This document shows positions 48,801 through 53,526 of a DNA stretch of 64,000 nt, piece by piece (position 1 is the stretch's first letter; every line of letters starts with the position of its first letter). Position numbers and translations under genes: made by a program. The notes under the pieces are model-generated. The model had not been told where the DNA came from and searched no databases. It saw only the letters and a list, made by a program, of their open reading frames with translations. Source of the stretch: Ahaetulla prasina (Eukaryota; Chordata; Lepidosauria; Squamata; Colubridae); NCBI RefSeq assembly GCF_028640845.1, contig NC_080548.1, positions 14,168,814 through 14,232,813 on the forward strand, given 5' to 3'.

Positions 48801-50641
48801 CAATATATATGCCCGCTGGGCTTGCCAACCAGAAGGTCAGTCATTTGAGACCCAAATGTCACACGATGGAACAAGCTCCCGTTATATGCTCCAGCTCCTG
48901 CCTACCTAGCAATTCAAAAGCATGCAAATAGTTATCTCTTCGGTGGGAAGCTAACAGAATTCTGTGCACCTCAGCATAAAATCATGCTGCCACATGACCG
49001 CAGAAGCGTCTTCAGACAGTGCTGACTCTCTCGGCTAAGAAACAGACACAACTGGACAGGGGAATCCTTTACCTTTACATACTTACAGGTTTCGCCTATT
49101 AGCCTCCCTTATTCAATTGTACCTGCATTAAGTATCCTATTGTGAGGCCCAAGCCACAAGACAAGGCAGTGAGATCCAACTGAATCCAATCCTTTATTTG
49201 CTGACACCCGATACTGTAAACGGAATCTTGCCAAACTAAAGCTATCATTTTCTAAGCTAAATACACCCTGAGAGATTCAAAGATTTGGTTATTCTGAACC
49301 TCTTCTCCCTTCTCCTTTCCACTTGCAAATTCACAGTTGCCTGATTCAGATCACTATCTGGGAACGTTCTGAGGTGGCACAATCCTCCCCCTTCGCTGCT
49401 GCCGCTGGTGCACCCTCCATCGCACCTCCTGAACATCCCTGGTTGGGGATTCTGGAATTAAAGTGCAGCATATCTGGAGAGCTCACAGTTCAGAAGCCTA
49501 CTGCTCTAGGTTAACACTGTAAACTGCTCTTTGATGATGGTTTACGGTTCATACCAATGGCGTAATGACTTGAAGCGTTGTACGAACCCAATGGATATGT
49601 TCAAATCATATTATGATTTTCTGAAAAAAATGATTTATGGTCAATCAATTTATTACAGTCTTAGACCAGAGACCAGAACAAATAAAAACACTCAGTAAAT
49701 ATTAACTTAAAAGTTATGGTATAAAATAATAAATAACAATTAAAATCTATAATAAAATCCAATCAATTATAGGTGGTCTATCTATACTAACTATACTAAG
49801 GGATGTAGTGGCTCAGCAGCTAAGACACTGAGCTTGTTGATCGAAAGGTCAGCAGTTCAGCGGTTCGAATCCCTAGTGCCAAATAACGGGGTGAGGTTAT
49901 TTGTCCCAGCTTCTGCCAACCTAGCAGCTCGAAAGCAAATAAAAAATGCAAGTAGAAAAATAGGGACCAGCTTTGGTGGGAAGTTAACAGCGTTCCGTGC
50001 GCCTTTGGTGTTCAGTCATGCCGGCCACATGACCATGGAGATGTCTTCGGACAGTGCTTACTGTCGGCTTTGAAACAGAGATGAGCACCGCCCCCTACGA
50101 CTAGCACACATATGCGAGGGGAACCTTTACCTTTACCTTAACTATACTACAATTACGATCCATAAATTGTGTGGCCCGTTGTAGGTTTTTCCCCGATCCC
50201 ACTTTCAGGGATGGGATGGGCATATTAAAAATGAGAATCCACCCCTTTGCATTAATCCTTTGAGGAAAACCAGAGATCCCCCTTCCGCCCCCCCAAATGT
50301 AAACATCTTTCCAAATGAACTTAAAAGACCTCAAAGTTGTTTGCAAGAGATAAGGACTTTCTCACGACACACCTGGGGGAGGTTTGCAGGAATCTGGCGC
50401 CATCTTTTTTTTTTCCTTTTTGGGAATAGGACTTGTGGTTGCCTTGCTCTTAGCAGATACAAAGCAAGCAGAAATTCAACAGGTGAAGCCCTCCCAAATA
50501 GCTGCTGAACAACAGGGGTGGCGATAAGAGAAAGCAACCCTTTTATTTTTTGTCAACACTGTTTTTTTTACACTGTTTTTTTTAAAAGTAGTGGATGGGA
50601 GAGATATTTGAACACCTTTATGAGTTGAAATGAAACAACTC

Positions 50642-50687
<46 letters not shown>

Positions 50688-51429
50688 TGTGTGTGTGTGT
50701 GTGCGTGCGCTGCTAATTCCAATCTCTGCAACTTAAAAAAAATCAGCTTTGGCAAAAATAATAATAATAAAATAAAGTGGGTGCTTTCTCTGATTGAGAA
50801 TCCTTTGATTGGTGGCATGGGGAGGTGGGGCAGAGGGCCCTTCCAAAGGGAAGGAGTGTGATTCCCATCCACCTGAGCAGCCAAGCCTTCCTTCGCATCA
50901 ACTTGGAGATTTACTTCCGAGGAAGCCTGGGCTTTAGGAAGCCGCTTTAAGGTTGGCCACAAGATCCAGCCACGGGAGTGGAGGATGGTGGGACGGAAAA
51001 CCCAGGCAAAGGCGATTTGCATCGTTGTCGGGGCAGAGAAGTTGGAAAGAAAGAAAGATGGAAAGGAAAGAAAAGGAAGGGGAGAGGAGAGGAGAGGAGA
51101 GGAGAGGAGAGGAGAGGAGAGGAGAGGAGAGGGAAGTTAAGATGGAAAGGAAAGAAGTGAAGGGAGAGGAGAGGAGAGGAGAGGAGAGGAGAGGGAAGTT
51201 AAGATGGAAAGGAAAGGAAAGAAGTGGAGAGGGGAGGAGAGAGAAAGAAAGAAGGAAAATGGGAAGGAAAGAAGGGAAGGAAAGAAAAGGAAAGGGAAGG
51301 GAAGAAGGAACAAAGGGAGGGGAGGGGAGAGAAAGAAGGAAGATGGTAAGGAAAGAAACAAGGCAAGAAGGAGTGGGGAGAGGGAAGGAAAGGAAAGGAA
51401 AGAAGGGAAGAGAGAGGAGAGAGAGAGAG

Positions 51430-51496
<67 letters not shown>

Positions 51497-51655
51497 GGAA
51501 GGGAAGGGAAGATGGAAAGGAAAGGAGAAAGAAAAGAAGGGAAGGAAAGAAAAGGACGGGAGGGGACGGGAGGAAAGAACCCTTCCCCGGCCTCACCTGC
51601 TTTCCGTTCCGTTGAGCAGGTGGCTTTTTTCCACCCCGCCGCGAGTGCCATCCAT
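23966..51655 (-). CDS. SLC30A2: SLC30A2, zinc transporter ZnT2, complete eight-exon gene
   Basis: Exons 51655-51597, 48746-48532, 47106-46960, 39545-39392, 32803-32644, 29766-29661, 26380-26246 and 24111-23966 join to 1122 nt, 373 residues plus TGA; human ZnT2 is about 372. It is a cation-diffusion-facilitator antiporter that loads zinc into secretory and endosomal vesicles. The first membrane helix starts near residue 75. The intramembrane zinc sites are two HxxxD motifs, H107/D111 in TM2 ([10 protein letters not shown]) and H224/D228 in TM5 (FIHVVGD). A His-rich loop at 198-213 ([15 protein letters not shown]) precedes TM5. The cytosolic C-terminal domain follows [20 protein letters not shown] and holds [20 protein letters not shown] and the ZnT2-type end [12 protein letters not shown]. 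These blocks favour SLC30A2 over SLC30A3 or SLC30A8. Start chosen for strong context (A at -3, G at +4) and an N-terminus (VEKSHLLNG) resembling the mammalian EKQHLL motif. Confidence 0.96.
24314..24682. mobile_element. hAT-like MITE, GC-rich
   Basis: CAGGGGTGTCAAACTC to GAGTTTGACATCCCTG in SLC30A2 intron 7. Repeated GAGCTCCGTTTTCGCTGGC blocks inside create overlapping open frames on both strands that code for nothing recognisable. Confidence 0.8.
24698..24940 (+). mobile_element. SINE-1 (Sauria-type), well preserved
   Basis: tRNA-like head GGTGGTGCAGTGGTTAGAAT, B box GGCAGTTCGAATCTCACG, body CCATCCTTCCGAGGTCGGTA and GTATATAAGTGCTATCGCTA tail. The cleanest SINE-1 copy in the window. Confidence 0.88.
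25045..25380 (+). mobile_element. L3-like LINE 3' end with (ATTCT)n tail
   Basis: 3' UTR only, from GATTTATATTGATATTGTTT to CACACTTGGCCAATAAATAA, running directly into (ATTCT)n at 25326-25380. Confidence 0.85.
25381..25590 (+). mobile_element. L2 tail and (AAT)n array inserted in the (ATTCT)n array
   Basis: GCCCTGAGTCCTTCAGGAGA, AATTAAATAATAATAATAAT and a long (AAT)n, (GTT)n, (ATT)n stretch. The interrupted (ATTCT)n resumes at 25591-25619. Confidence 0.85.
25726..26040 (-). mobile_element. MITE-A, partial
   Basis: AGTAGTCCTCAACTTACAAT start and internal GTGATCGCCAATTGA, CACTTTAACAATTGCAG, GTGGCAAGAC; the far end is lost into a degraded MITE-P relative (26050-26155). Confidence 0.75.
26246..26380 (-). 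CDS. SLC30A2: SLC30A2 exon 7
   Basis: 135 bp, acceptor tgtcttatag, donor A|gtaagt. Encodes the first part of the cytosolic C-terminal domain: [12 protein letters not shown], then [20 protein letters not shown]. Confidence 0.96.
26637..26944. mobile_element. hAT-like element with perfect duplication
   Basis: CAGTGTTGGTGAACCTTTTC to CATAGGTTCGCCATCAGGG; duplications atataagg at 26629-26636 and 26945-26952. In SLC30A2 intron 6. Related to 42640-43283. Confidence 0.88.
27046..27426. mobile_element. MITE-A, near full length
   Basis: TACAGGTAATCCTCAACTAA to GTTGAGGACTACTTGTA, TA at both edges. Confidence 0.85.
27456..27963. mobile_element. MITE-T
   Basis: CCGTATTTTTCGGAGTATAA to GCCTCTTATACTCTGAATAT; repeated GCAGCAA/GCAGGC blocks inside, no coding frame. 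Confidence 0.75.
28163..28325. mobile_element. MITE-Q foldback, complete
   Basis: GGGTCCTTGATGCTCTCGGA to CAGAGAACACCAAGGACCCC, pairing across most of its length. Confidence 0.75.
28455..28668. mobile_element. MITE-H with perfect duplication
   Basis: CAGGGGTGAAATCTAGCAGG to GGATTTCACTACTG; duplications gatgagaa at 28447-28454 and 28669-28676. Confidence 0.88.
28842..29062. mobile_element. MITE-S foldback
   Basis: CCAAAGGTGCTTTTCCAA, TTGCTTCTCATGCAAGAAGC and their inverted partners GAAGAAGCTTCTTGATGAGA and GGAAAAGCACTTTGG. Confidence 0.7.
29090..29516. mobile_element. MITE-G with perfect duplication
   Basis: CAGTGGTGAAATGAC to GAGCATTTCACCCCTG; duplications atctccat at 29082-29089 and 29517-29524. 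It lies in intron 6, 145 bp past the exon 6 donor. Confidence 0.9.
29661..29766 (-). CDS. SLC30A2: SLC30A2 exon 6
   Basis: 106 bp, acceptor ctttttctag. Encodes [20 protein letters not shown] (TM6) and [10 protein letters not shown]. The donor is AAG|gtcatt, a poor match, but the only GT that keeps phase with exon 7. Confidence 0.93.
29957..30088. mobile_element. MITE-P variant
   Basis: CAGAGGTCTTCAAACTTGGC to GCCAAGTTTGAAGACCTCTG, arms almost perfectly paired; the ends differ from the main MITE-P type (AAAC in place of AACC). Confidence 0.8.
30230..30560 (-). mobile_element. Possible LTR fragment
   Basis: Starts TGTCAGGCTTGCCCCAGC. A reverse-strand ATTCTCAGTAAAAGAACCG resembles an LTR poly(A) zone. 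No matching duplication. Confidence 0.3.
30572..30960 (+). mobile_element. L3-like LINE 3' end with variant pentamer tail
   Basis: From GCCATCACTCTGCTAAACAA to AACTGGGCCAATAAAAAATT, then (CTCAA)n at 30868-30905 and (CCTAC)-rich sequence to 30952. Confidence 0.8.
31278..31495. mobile_element. MITE-S inside MITE-A
   Basis: CAAAGATGCTTTTTCAAAAG, then GAAGCAGCTTCTTGGATGAG, GAAAAAGCATCTTTGAGACA arms. Confidence 0.7.
31595..32250. mobile_element. MITE-G, longest copy, inside MITE-A
   Basis: CAGGGGTGAAATG to GCATTTCACCCCTG with perfect duplications ccatgggg at 31587-31594 and 32251-32258, which are MITE-A bases. Four TTTTAAAAGCATTTTTT-type foldbacks inside suggest internal duplication. Confidence 0.9.
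32644..32803 (-). CDS. SLC30A2: SLC30A2 exon 5
   Basis: 160 bp, acceptor tttctatag, donor AAG|gtaaga. Encodes the His-rich loop and TM5 with the second HxxxD site, then [12 protein letters not shown]. Confidence 0.97.
32942..33632. mobile_element. MITE-A with nested MITE-H, right end lost
   Basis: TACAGGTAGTCCTCGAGTTA start; the body resumes after the MITE-H and stops at CACTAAGCAAACAGTTGTA where a MITE-G fragment begins. Confidence 0.8.
33024..33339. mobile_element. MITE-H nested in MITE-A
   Basis: CAGTGGTGAAATCC to GGATTTCACCCTTG; perfect duplications atttggcc at 33016-33023 and 33340-33347. Contains three diverged copies of GGGAAGGATACTGCAAAATC. Confidence 0.9.
33633..33910. mobile_element. 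MITE-G fragment
   Basis: One end only: TTTTAAAAGCATTTTTTC, GTTGGCCACGCCCACC, AACCGGTAGTAACAAATTTT, TTTCAACCCTGG. Confidence 0.7.
33939..34060. mobile_element. Degraded MITE-P
   Basis: CAGGGGTCTGCAAACTTGGC and GAGAGTTGAAGTCCACACAT arms; the right end is worn away. Confidence 0.6.
34169..35081 (+). mobile_element. SINE-2, middle layer of the nest
   Basis: Head GACTTGGTGGCTCAGTGGCT; after the CR1 insert it resumes CTTGTCGATCGGAAGGTCGG, B box GGTTCGAATCC, body GCCGGCCACATGACCACGG and end GAGGGGAACCTTTACCTTTA. Confidence 0.85.
34203..34760 (+). mobile_element. CR1 LINE 3' end with (GTTAT)n tail, inner layer
   Basis: A 122-residue open frame (34216-34584) reads [52 protein letters not shown] and LDNHLTEMV, the classic CR1 C-terminus. 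Its 3' UTR leads straight into about 23 GTTAT units (34645-34760). Confidence 0.92.
35396..35642. other. Unassigned intronic sequence
   Basis: No recognised repeat until the CR1 frame begins near 35643. Confidence 0.4.
35687..36041. mobile_element. hAT-like MITE in CR1 tail
   Basis: CAGGAGTGTCAAACTC to GAGTTTTGACACCCCG; perfect duplications gtataggg at 35679-35686 and 36042-36049. Confidence 0.9.
36081..36222. mobile_element. Second hAT-like MITE in the same CR1 tail
   Basis: CAGGGATCTCCAACCCCTGG to AAAAGGTTGGGGGCTGCTG; duplications gactagaa (36073-36080) and gactagta (36223-36230). Confidence 0.85.
36269..36358 (+). repeat. (CAAT)n/(CGAT)n array on the CR1 tail
   Basis: An alternating mix of ATCA and ATCG tetramers continues the CR1 3' end, the tail type of a third CR1/LINE copy. 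Confidence 0.9.
36390..36735 (-). mobile_element. MITE-A, degraded
   Basis: ACAGGTAGTCCTTATAGG start and ATGGTTGCAGCATCCCAGAG, CACTTAGCAACAGATG body. Confidence 0.65.
36752..36888. mobile_element. MITE-H
   Basis: CAGTGGTGGGATTCAAG to GGATCCCACCACTG; duplications gattgcat and gatcacat. Three AACCGGTTCTC-type repeats inside. Confidence 0.82.
37030..37265 (-). mobile_element. SINE-3 (tRNA-derived)
   Basis: The reverse strand shows GGTGCGGTGGCCTAGAGGTG, an anticodon-arm-like CTGTCGCCTCACAATCAGG and B box GGGTTCAATCC, then GTCAGGAAGGGCATCCGGCC and a short tail. Confidence 0.75.
37266..38119. other. Unassigned intronic sequence
   Basis: 850 bp of SLC30A2 intron 4 without a recognised repeat; a 196-residue frame at 37289-37879 has no family feature and is taken as chance. 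Confidence 0.5.
38446..38690 (-). mobile_element. SINE-2, 3' half
   Basis: AAAGGTTCCCTTTGCACATA, GGGGCGGTGCTCATC, TCATGTGGCCGGCATGAC and GGTGGTCCCTATTTTTCTAC in reverse orientation. Confidence 0.8.
38907..39013. mobile_element. MITE-P inside MITE-S
   Basis: CAGGGGTCTCCAACC to GGAGACCCCTG; perfect duplications ctctaggt at 38899-38906 and 39014-39021. Confidence 0.9.
39392..39545 (-). CDS. SLC30A2: SLC30A2 exon 4
   Basis: 154 bp, acceptor tttgctgcag, donor AT|gtaagt. Encodes [20 protein letters not shown] (TM3), the loop [14 protein letters not shown], and the start of TM4 ([12 protein letters not shown]). Confidence 0.97.
39570..39683 (-). mobile_element. L3-like LINE stub and (AATAG)n
   Basis: About 18 AATAG pentamers then AATTCTTTATTGGCCAAGTG, where the L3 copy is cut and fused to a LINE-B tail. 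Confidence 0.85.
39685..39775 (+). mobile_element. LINE-B tail
   Basis: AAGGGGCGTGCATAAGAGCA and CGTGCCTACCGTTCCTGTCC. Confidence 0.7.
39777..39861 (+). repeat. (TTTA)n microsatellite
   Basis: About 21 TTTA units shared by the tails of a LINE-B and an opposing L2. Confidence 0.95.
39862..41236 (-). mobile_element. L2-type LINE, longest copy in the window
   Basis: Reverse-strand frames of 281 and 180 residues overlap with a frameshift. They include the RT core [12 protein letters not shown], upstream [12 protein letters not shown] and [14 protein letters not shown], then [28 protein letters not shown] and [11 protein letters not shown]. The GVPQGS and YADD residues are intact, but the frameshift near 40640-40880 breaks the gene. 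It lies in SLC30A2 intron 3, in the sense direction. Confidence 0.93.
41237..41960 (+). mobile_element. LINE-B 3' end
   Basis: 97-residue frame 41437-41730: [54 protein letters not shown] and LTPFLRGL. A fairly intact tail follows. Confidence 0.88.
41970..42410 (-). mobile_element. L3-like LINE 3' end with (AATAG)n
   Basis: AGAATAGAATAG then TTTATTGGCCAAGTGTGATT and 3' UTR, ending in the coding remnant near CTTGTGTCTAGTTGTC-type sequence. Confidence 0.8.
42640..43283. mobile_element. hAT-like element, GC-rich
   Basis: The right end GGCACGCGTGTCATAAGTTT matches 26637-26944; the left end is not resolved. Direct copies of GCCCTCCAGAGGCC-type sequence keep frames open on both strands without coding. 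Confidence 0.65.
43290..43650 (-). mobile_element. SINE-2, full length
   Basis: TAAAGGTAAAGGTTCCCCTT, GGGGGCAGTACTCATC, TCATGTGGCTGGCATGAC, B-box complement GGATTTGAACCGC and head complement CTAGCCCCTGTGCCACCGCT. Confidence 0.88.
43878..44205 (-). mobile_element. L3-like LINE 3' end
   Basis: AATAGAATAGAATATAATTT, TTATTGGCCAAGTGTGATTG, and reverse-strand ITLLNK remnant. Confidence 0.8.
44206..44577. other. Unassigned intronic sequence
   Basis: A MITE-P-like stretch near 44310-44380 (GTCTGGGAGTCGAAGTACAC) is too degraded to bound. Nothing else recognised. Confidence 0.4.
44578..45566. mobile_element. MITE-T, longest copy, with nested MITE-H
   Basis: CCGTATTTTTCGTAGTATAA to CTTATACTCTGAAAAATACGG with TA at both edges. 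A MITE-H occupies about 44667-44961. The remaining 500-bp GC-rich core (44965-45480) has inverted GCTTTGGCAATC and GATTGCCAAAGC segments. Confidence 0.85.
44667..44961. mobile_element. MITE-H inside MITE-T
   Basis: TGGTGGGTTTC, GGTTCTGTGGGTGTGGCTTG, ACCGGTTCTCCAGAACTGG, CTGAAACCCATC. No convincing duplication. Confidence 0.65.
45567..46159. other. Unassigned intronic sequence
   Basis: No recognised repeat. The phrase GGGGACAGATCAGCTA appears here (45638) and at 44457, so part of it may be an old shared repeat. Confidence 0.4.
46160..46860 (-). mobile_element. MITE-A split by SINE-2
   Basis: ATGCAGGCAATGCTCGA at the left is repeated as AATGCTCGACTTACAACCAT after the SINE, restoring a MITE-A end. 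The far end fades near 46860. Confidence 0.75.
46180..46510 (+). mobile_element. SINE-2 with target duplication
   Basis: GGGATGCGGTGGCTAAAACA head, CAGTTCAAATCCC B box, GCCAGCCACATGACCACGG body, GGGGAATCTTTACCTTT end; flanked by aatgctcga on both sides. Confidence 0.88.
46960..47106 (-). CDS. SLC30A2: SLC30A2 exon 3
   Basis: 147 bp, acceptor ttctcttcag, donor CAG|gtaatc. Encodes the end of TM1 and TM2 with zinc ligands H107 and D111, then [20 protein letters not shown]. Confidence 0.97.
47127..47640 (-). mobile_element. LINE-B 3' end with (TTTG)n
   Basis: (GTTT)n at 47127-47153, then GGTAGGCACGCAGGTGCGCT, CATGCTCCCTTACAGACC and reverse-strand coding remnants to 47640. It begins 20 bp from the exon 3 acceptor on its intron side, so the acceptor survives next to a LINE. 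Confidence 0.78.
47845..47935. mobile_element. MITE-P, degraded
   Basis: CCCCTTTATGACTTGTGGAC and GAGTTTTAAGTCCACAAGTG arms remain. Confidence 0.55.
48008..48255 (-). mobile_element. SINE-1
   Basis: TTTAATAGCAATAGCATTTA tail, CCCCCAACAATTTGAGTCCT, GGAAGGGTGAAAGACTGAGT body and TAACCACTGCACCACC head complement. Confidence 0.8.
48532..48746 (-). CDS. SLC30A2: SLC30A2 exon 2
   Basis: 215 bp, acceptor ttccaatgcag, donor CAG|gtaggc. Encodes residues 20-91: a cytosolic N-terminal region with HCHSS, the basic [13 protein letters not shown], and the start of TM1 ([13 protein letters not shown]). Confidence 0.95.
48805..49075 (+). mobile_element. SINE-2, degraded
   Basis: GAAGGTCAGTCATTTGAGAC, CATGCTGCCACATGACCGCA, GGGGAATCCTTTACC. 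Confidence 0.65.
49138..49515 (-). mobile_element. Possible LTR fragment
   Basis: TGTGAGGCCCAAGCCACAAG start resembles the edge at 5757, with a reverse-strand AATAAAGGATTGG signal nearby. The right edge is not defined. Confidence 0.3.
49799..50143 (+). mobile_element. SINE-2 with target duplication
   Basis: GGGATGTAGTGGCTCAGCAG head, GCGGTTCGAATCCCTAGTGC B box, GCCGGCCACATGACCATGG, GAGGGGAACCTTTACCTTTA; flanked by taactatacta on both sides. Confidence 0.9.
50144..50640. other. Unassigned intron 1 sequence
   Basis: Includes GAACTTAAAAGACCTC and CTTTCTCACGACACACC stretches but no recognised repeat, exon or RNA gene. Confidence 0.4.
50648..50705 (+). repeat. (GT)n microsatellite
   Basis: About 28 GT units with one AT interruption; a short (AAT)n follows at 50757-50776. 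Confidence 0.97.
51045..51580 (+). repeat. SLC30A2: Polypurine tract at the start of SLC30A2 intron 1
   Basis: About 530 bp of almost pure A/G on the + strand. It contains (GGAGA)n at 51080-51130 and 51160-51190 and (GAAA)n at 51427-51495. In the transcript it is a pyrimidine tract that begins within 25 bases of the exon 1 donor. Long frames here (220-333 codons of Glu/Lys/Arg or Ser/Phe/Leu) are composition artefacts. Confidence 0.95.
51597..51655 (-). CDS. SLC30A2: SLC30A2 exon 1 (coding part)
   Basis: 59 bp encoding [19 protein letters not shown] plus AG, ending at donor CAG|gtgagg. It is too short to be found by frame length alone. The AG joins G of exon 2 to give arginine before SYLG, matching mammalian IRSYTG. 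A second in-frame-incompatible ATG at 51651 reads into a different frame and is rejected. Confidence 0.85.
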
Positions 51656-51669
51656 CCTTCGCCAACAGG

Positions 51670-51676
51670 TGCACCC
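51670..51676 (+). promoter_or_regulatory. SLC30A2: Metal-response element core TGCACCC
   Basis: Matches the MTF-1 core TGCRCNC, 15 bp upstream of the ATG. Mammalian SLC30A2 is known to be MTF-1 regulated. Confidence 0.45.
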
Positions 51677-51816
51677 TTCCCCGGCCGCGGCTCTTCTTCG
51701 CCCTCTCCGCCCGGCTCTTCTGCCTTCTCCCGAGAGGCGCTCTTGGCCCGCCTGCTCCGTCGCCTCTTATCTCGGCTGGGGCGAGCACCAGCCCGGGTGA
51801 AAAACGTCGCGGATTC

Positions 51817-51823
51817 GTGCGCA
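51817..51823 (-). promoter_or_regulatory. SLC30A2: Metal-response element core TGCGCAC
   Basis: Matches TGCRCNC in the gene's own orientation, about 160 bp upstream of the ATG. Confidence 0.45.
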
Positions 51824-51895
51824 AAAGGCCCGTAGGGAGTGCAGCGGAGGTGGGGGGCGGGCGGGAAGGGAGGGAGAGAAAAGCGGGCGCTGAGC

Positions 51896-51902
51896 TGCGC
51901 TC
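51896..51902 (+). promoter_or_regulatory. SLC30A2: Metal-response element core TGCGCTC
   Basis: Matches TGCRCNC, about 240 bp upstream of the ATG. Confidence 0.42.
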
Positions 51903-51974
51903 CGGCCGCAAAGTTTGTCGAAGTTTGGAGGGCACGCCCCACCCATCCCCGCTGCCCCGACCCTCGGCCCCGCG

Positions 51975-52775
51975 GCCCAGCAGGAGACCCCCGCCTCAGG
52001 TCTCCCCGGCCCAGGAGGAGACCCCCGCTTCAGGTCTCCGCGGGCCAGAAGGAGACCTCCGCCTCAGGTCTCCGCGGCCCAGGAGGAGACCCCCGCCTCA
52101 GGTCTCCGCGGCCCAGGAGGAGACCCCCGCCTCAGGTCTCCGCGGGCCAGAAGGAGACCTCCGCCTCAGGTCTCCGCGGGCCAGGAGGAGACCCCCGCCT
52201 CAGGTCTCCGCGGGCCAGGAGGAGACCCCCGCCTCAGGTCTCCCCGGCCCAGGAGGAGACCCCCGCCTCAGGTCTCCGCGGCCCAGGAGGAGACCCCCGC
52301 CTCAGGTCTCCGCGGCCCAGGAGGAGACCCCCGCCTCAGGTCTCCGCGGCCCAGAGGAGCCCCCGGCCCCAGGTCTCCGCGGCCCAGGAGGAGACCCCCG
52401 CCTCAGGTCTCCGCGGCCCAGGAGGAGACCCCCGCCTCAGGTCTCCGCGGCCCAGGAGGAGACCCCCGTCTCAGGTCTCCGCGGGCCAGGAGGAGACCTC
52501 CGCCTCAGGTCTCCGCGGGCCAGGAGGAGACCTCCGCCTCAGGTCTCCGCGGCCCAGGAGGAGACCCTGCTTCAGGTCTCCGCGGCCCAGGAGGGGACCC
52601 CCGCCTCAGGTCTCCGCGGCCCAGGAGGAGACCCCGCTTCAGGTCTCTGCGCCCCAGAAGGAGACCCCGCCTCAGGTCTCCTGCGGGCCAGGAGGAGACC
52701 CTGCCTCAGGTCTCCCCGGCCCAGGAGGGGACCCCGCCTCAGGTCTCTGCGGCCCAGGAGGAGACCCCTGGTCTA
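51975..52775 (+). repeat. 34-bp GC-rich minisatellite upstream of SLC30A2
   Basis: About 23 head-to-tail units of GGCCCAGGAGGAGACC, CCCGCCTCAGGTCTCCGC. Each unit has a perfect 7-bp stem GGAGACC...GGTCTCC around a 9-base loop. Units differ by a few substitutions (CCC/GGC, CGG/GGG), and single-base deletions appear toward 52560-52780. Confidence 0.97.
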
Positions 52776-52779
52776 GGGA

Positions 52780-53526
52780 GCAACCTGAGGCGAGAAGAGA
52801 AAAGCTCCTCCTTCTTCTGGACGCCACTTTGAGGAATCCCTCCAGGTCAGCCGTTCGGTCTCGGGTGCGGGTAGAAGACGGAGCTGGCGCGGCTAACTAA
52901 CTGCGCCGACGTGGGATGCGGGTGGTAGACCCGTTGGCCGGGCCATGAGGAACTGCGGTTATAGGGGAAGCCAGTAAACCGTGGTTTAAATAAACCGTGT
53001 TTTTATGGGTAACGTTGGAAATGGCTTCGCTTGCTTACGGGGAGGGGGGGGGGGACCTTCCAGCCCCGTAAATCCTGGCGGCGCAATTTGCTGGCTGAGG
53101 GATTCTAGGAGTTGAAGTCCAAGGTTGGAGACCCCTGTTTTGGAGCCTCCTAAAGACTACACCGAAGTCCCAAGTGGGCTCTTAAAAAAATGAAATTTGA
53201 CTCCCGAAACGCCGCCGCGGCCACCGACGCGATGGGCTGAGATATCCTTTGCACACGCGCTCCTGTTTAAAAAAAAAAAGAAGCCAAAAACACAAAAGTT
53301 GCGCAAATGCAAGCCCTTCGCCTCCCTCCCTGAACCGATTTCCCCCCATCCTTCAAAGTCACCGTGTGATCAGTTTGCTTCACGTCTCGGGTCTTTTGCA
53401 ATCCGATCATTTGTCGTTTGTGTGACCTGGTTCTTGGCCCGATCTAATACAGGAATCCAATCCAGCCAAATGCCTGGCTGGTTCAATAAATGATGGTGGA
53501 TCCAAAACCCTAGATCAATAGGATTA
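52780..53526. other. CpG-rich flank, otherwise unassigned
   Basis: GC-rich to about 53230, then AT-rich. A MITE-P remnant (GAGTTGAAGTCCAAGGTTGG to ACCCCTG) sits at 53090-53140. No gene recognised. Confidence 0.5.

Larger units (their letters stand above)
51600..53230 (-). promoter_or_regulatory. SLC30A2: CpG-rich SLC30A2 promoter region
   Basis: G+C and CpG density jump at 51590 and fall off near 53230. The region covers exon 1 and everything expected of a CpG-island promoter upstream of it. No TATA box is evident between 51656 and 51970. Three metal-response cores lie within 250 bp of the start codon. Confidence 0.75.

Noticed and set aside
51649..51651. Alternative SLC30A2 start codon
   Set aside because: It opens a different frame (ALAAGWKK...) that cannot join exon 2 in phase.
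50934..51942. Long frames of Glu/Lys/Arg (+) and Ser/Phe/Leu (-), up to 333 codons
   Set aside because: They follow directly from the polypurine tract; purine-only DNA contains few stop codons on either strand. Only the 59-bp SLC30A2 exon at 51655-51597 in this zone is real.
51839..52900. Three overlapping long forward frames (305, 319 and 353 codons) across the promoter
   Set aside because: The repeat unit is 34 bp, which is 1 modulo 3, so all three frames cycle through the same Pro/Arg/Gly-rich translation and stay open without selection.
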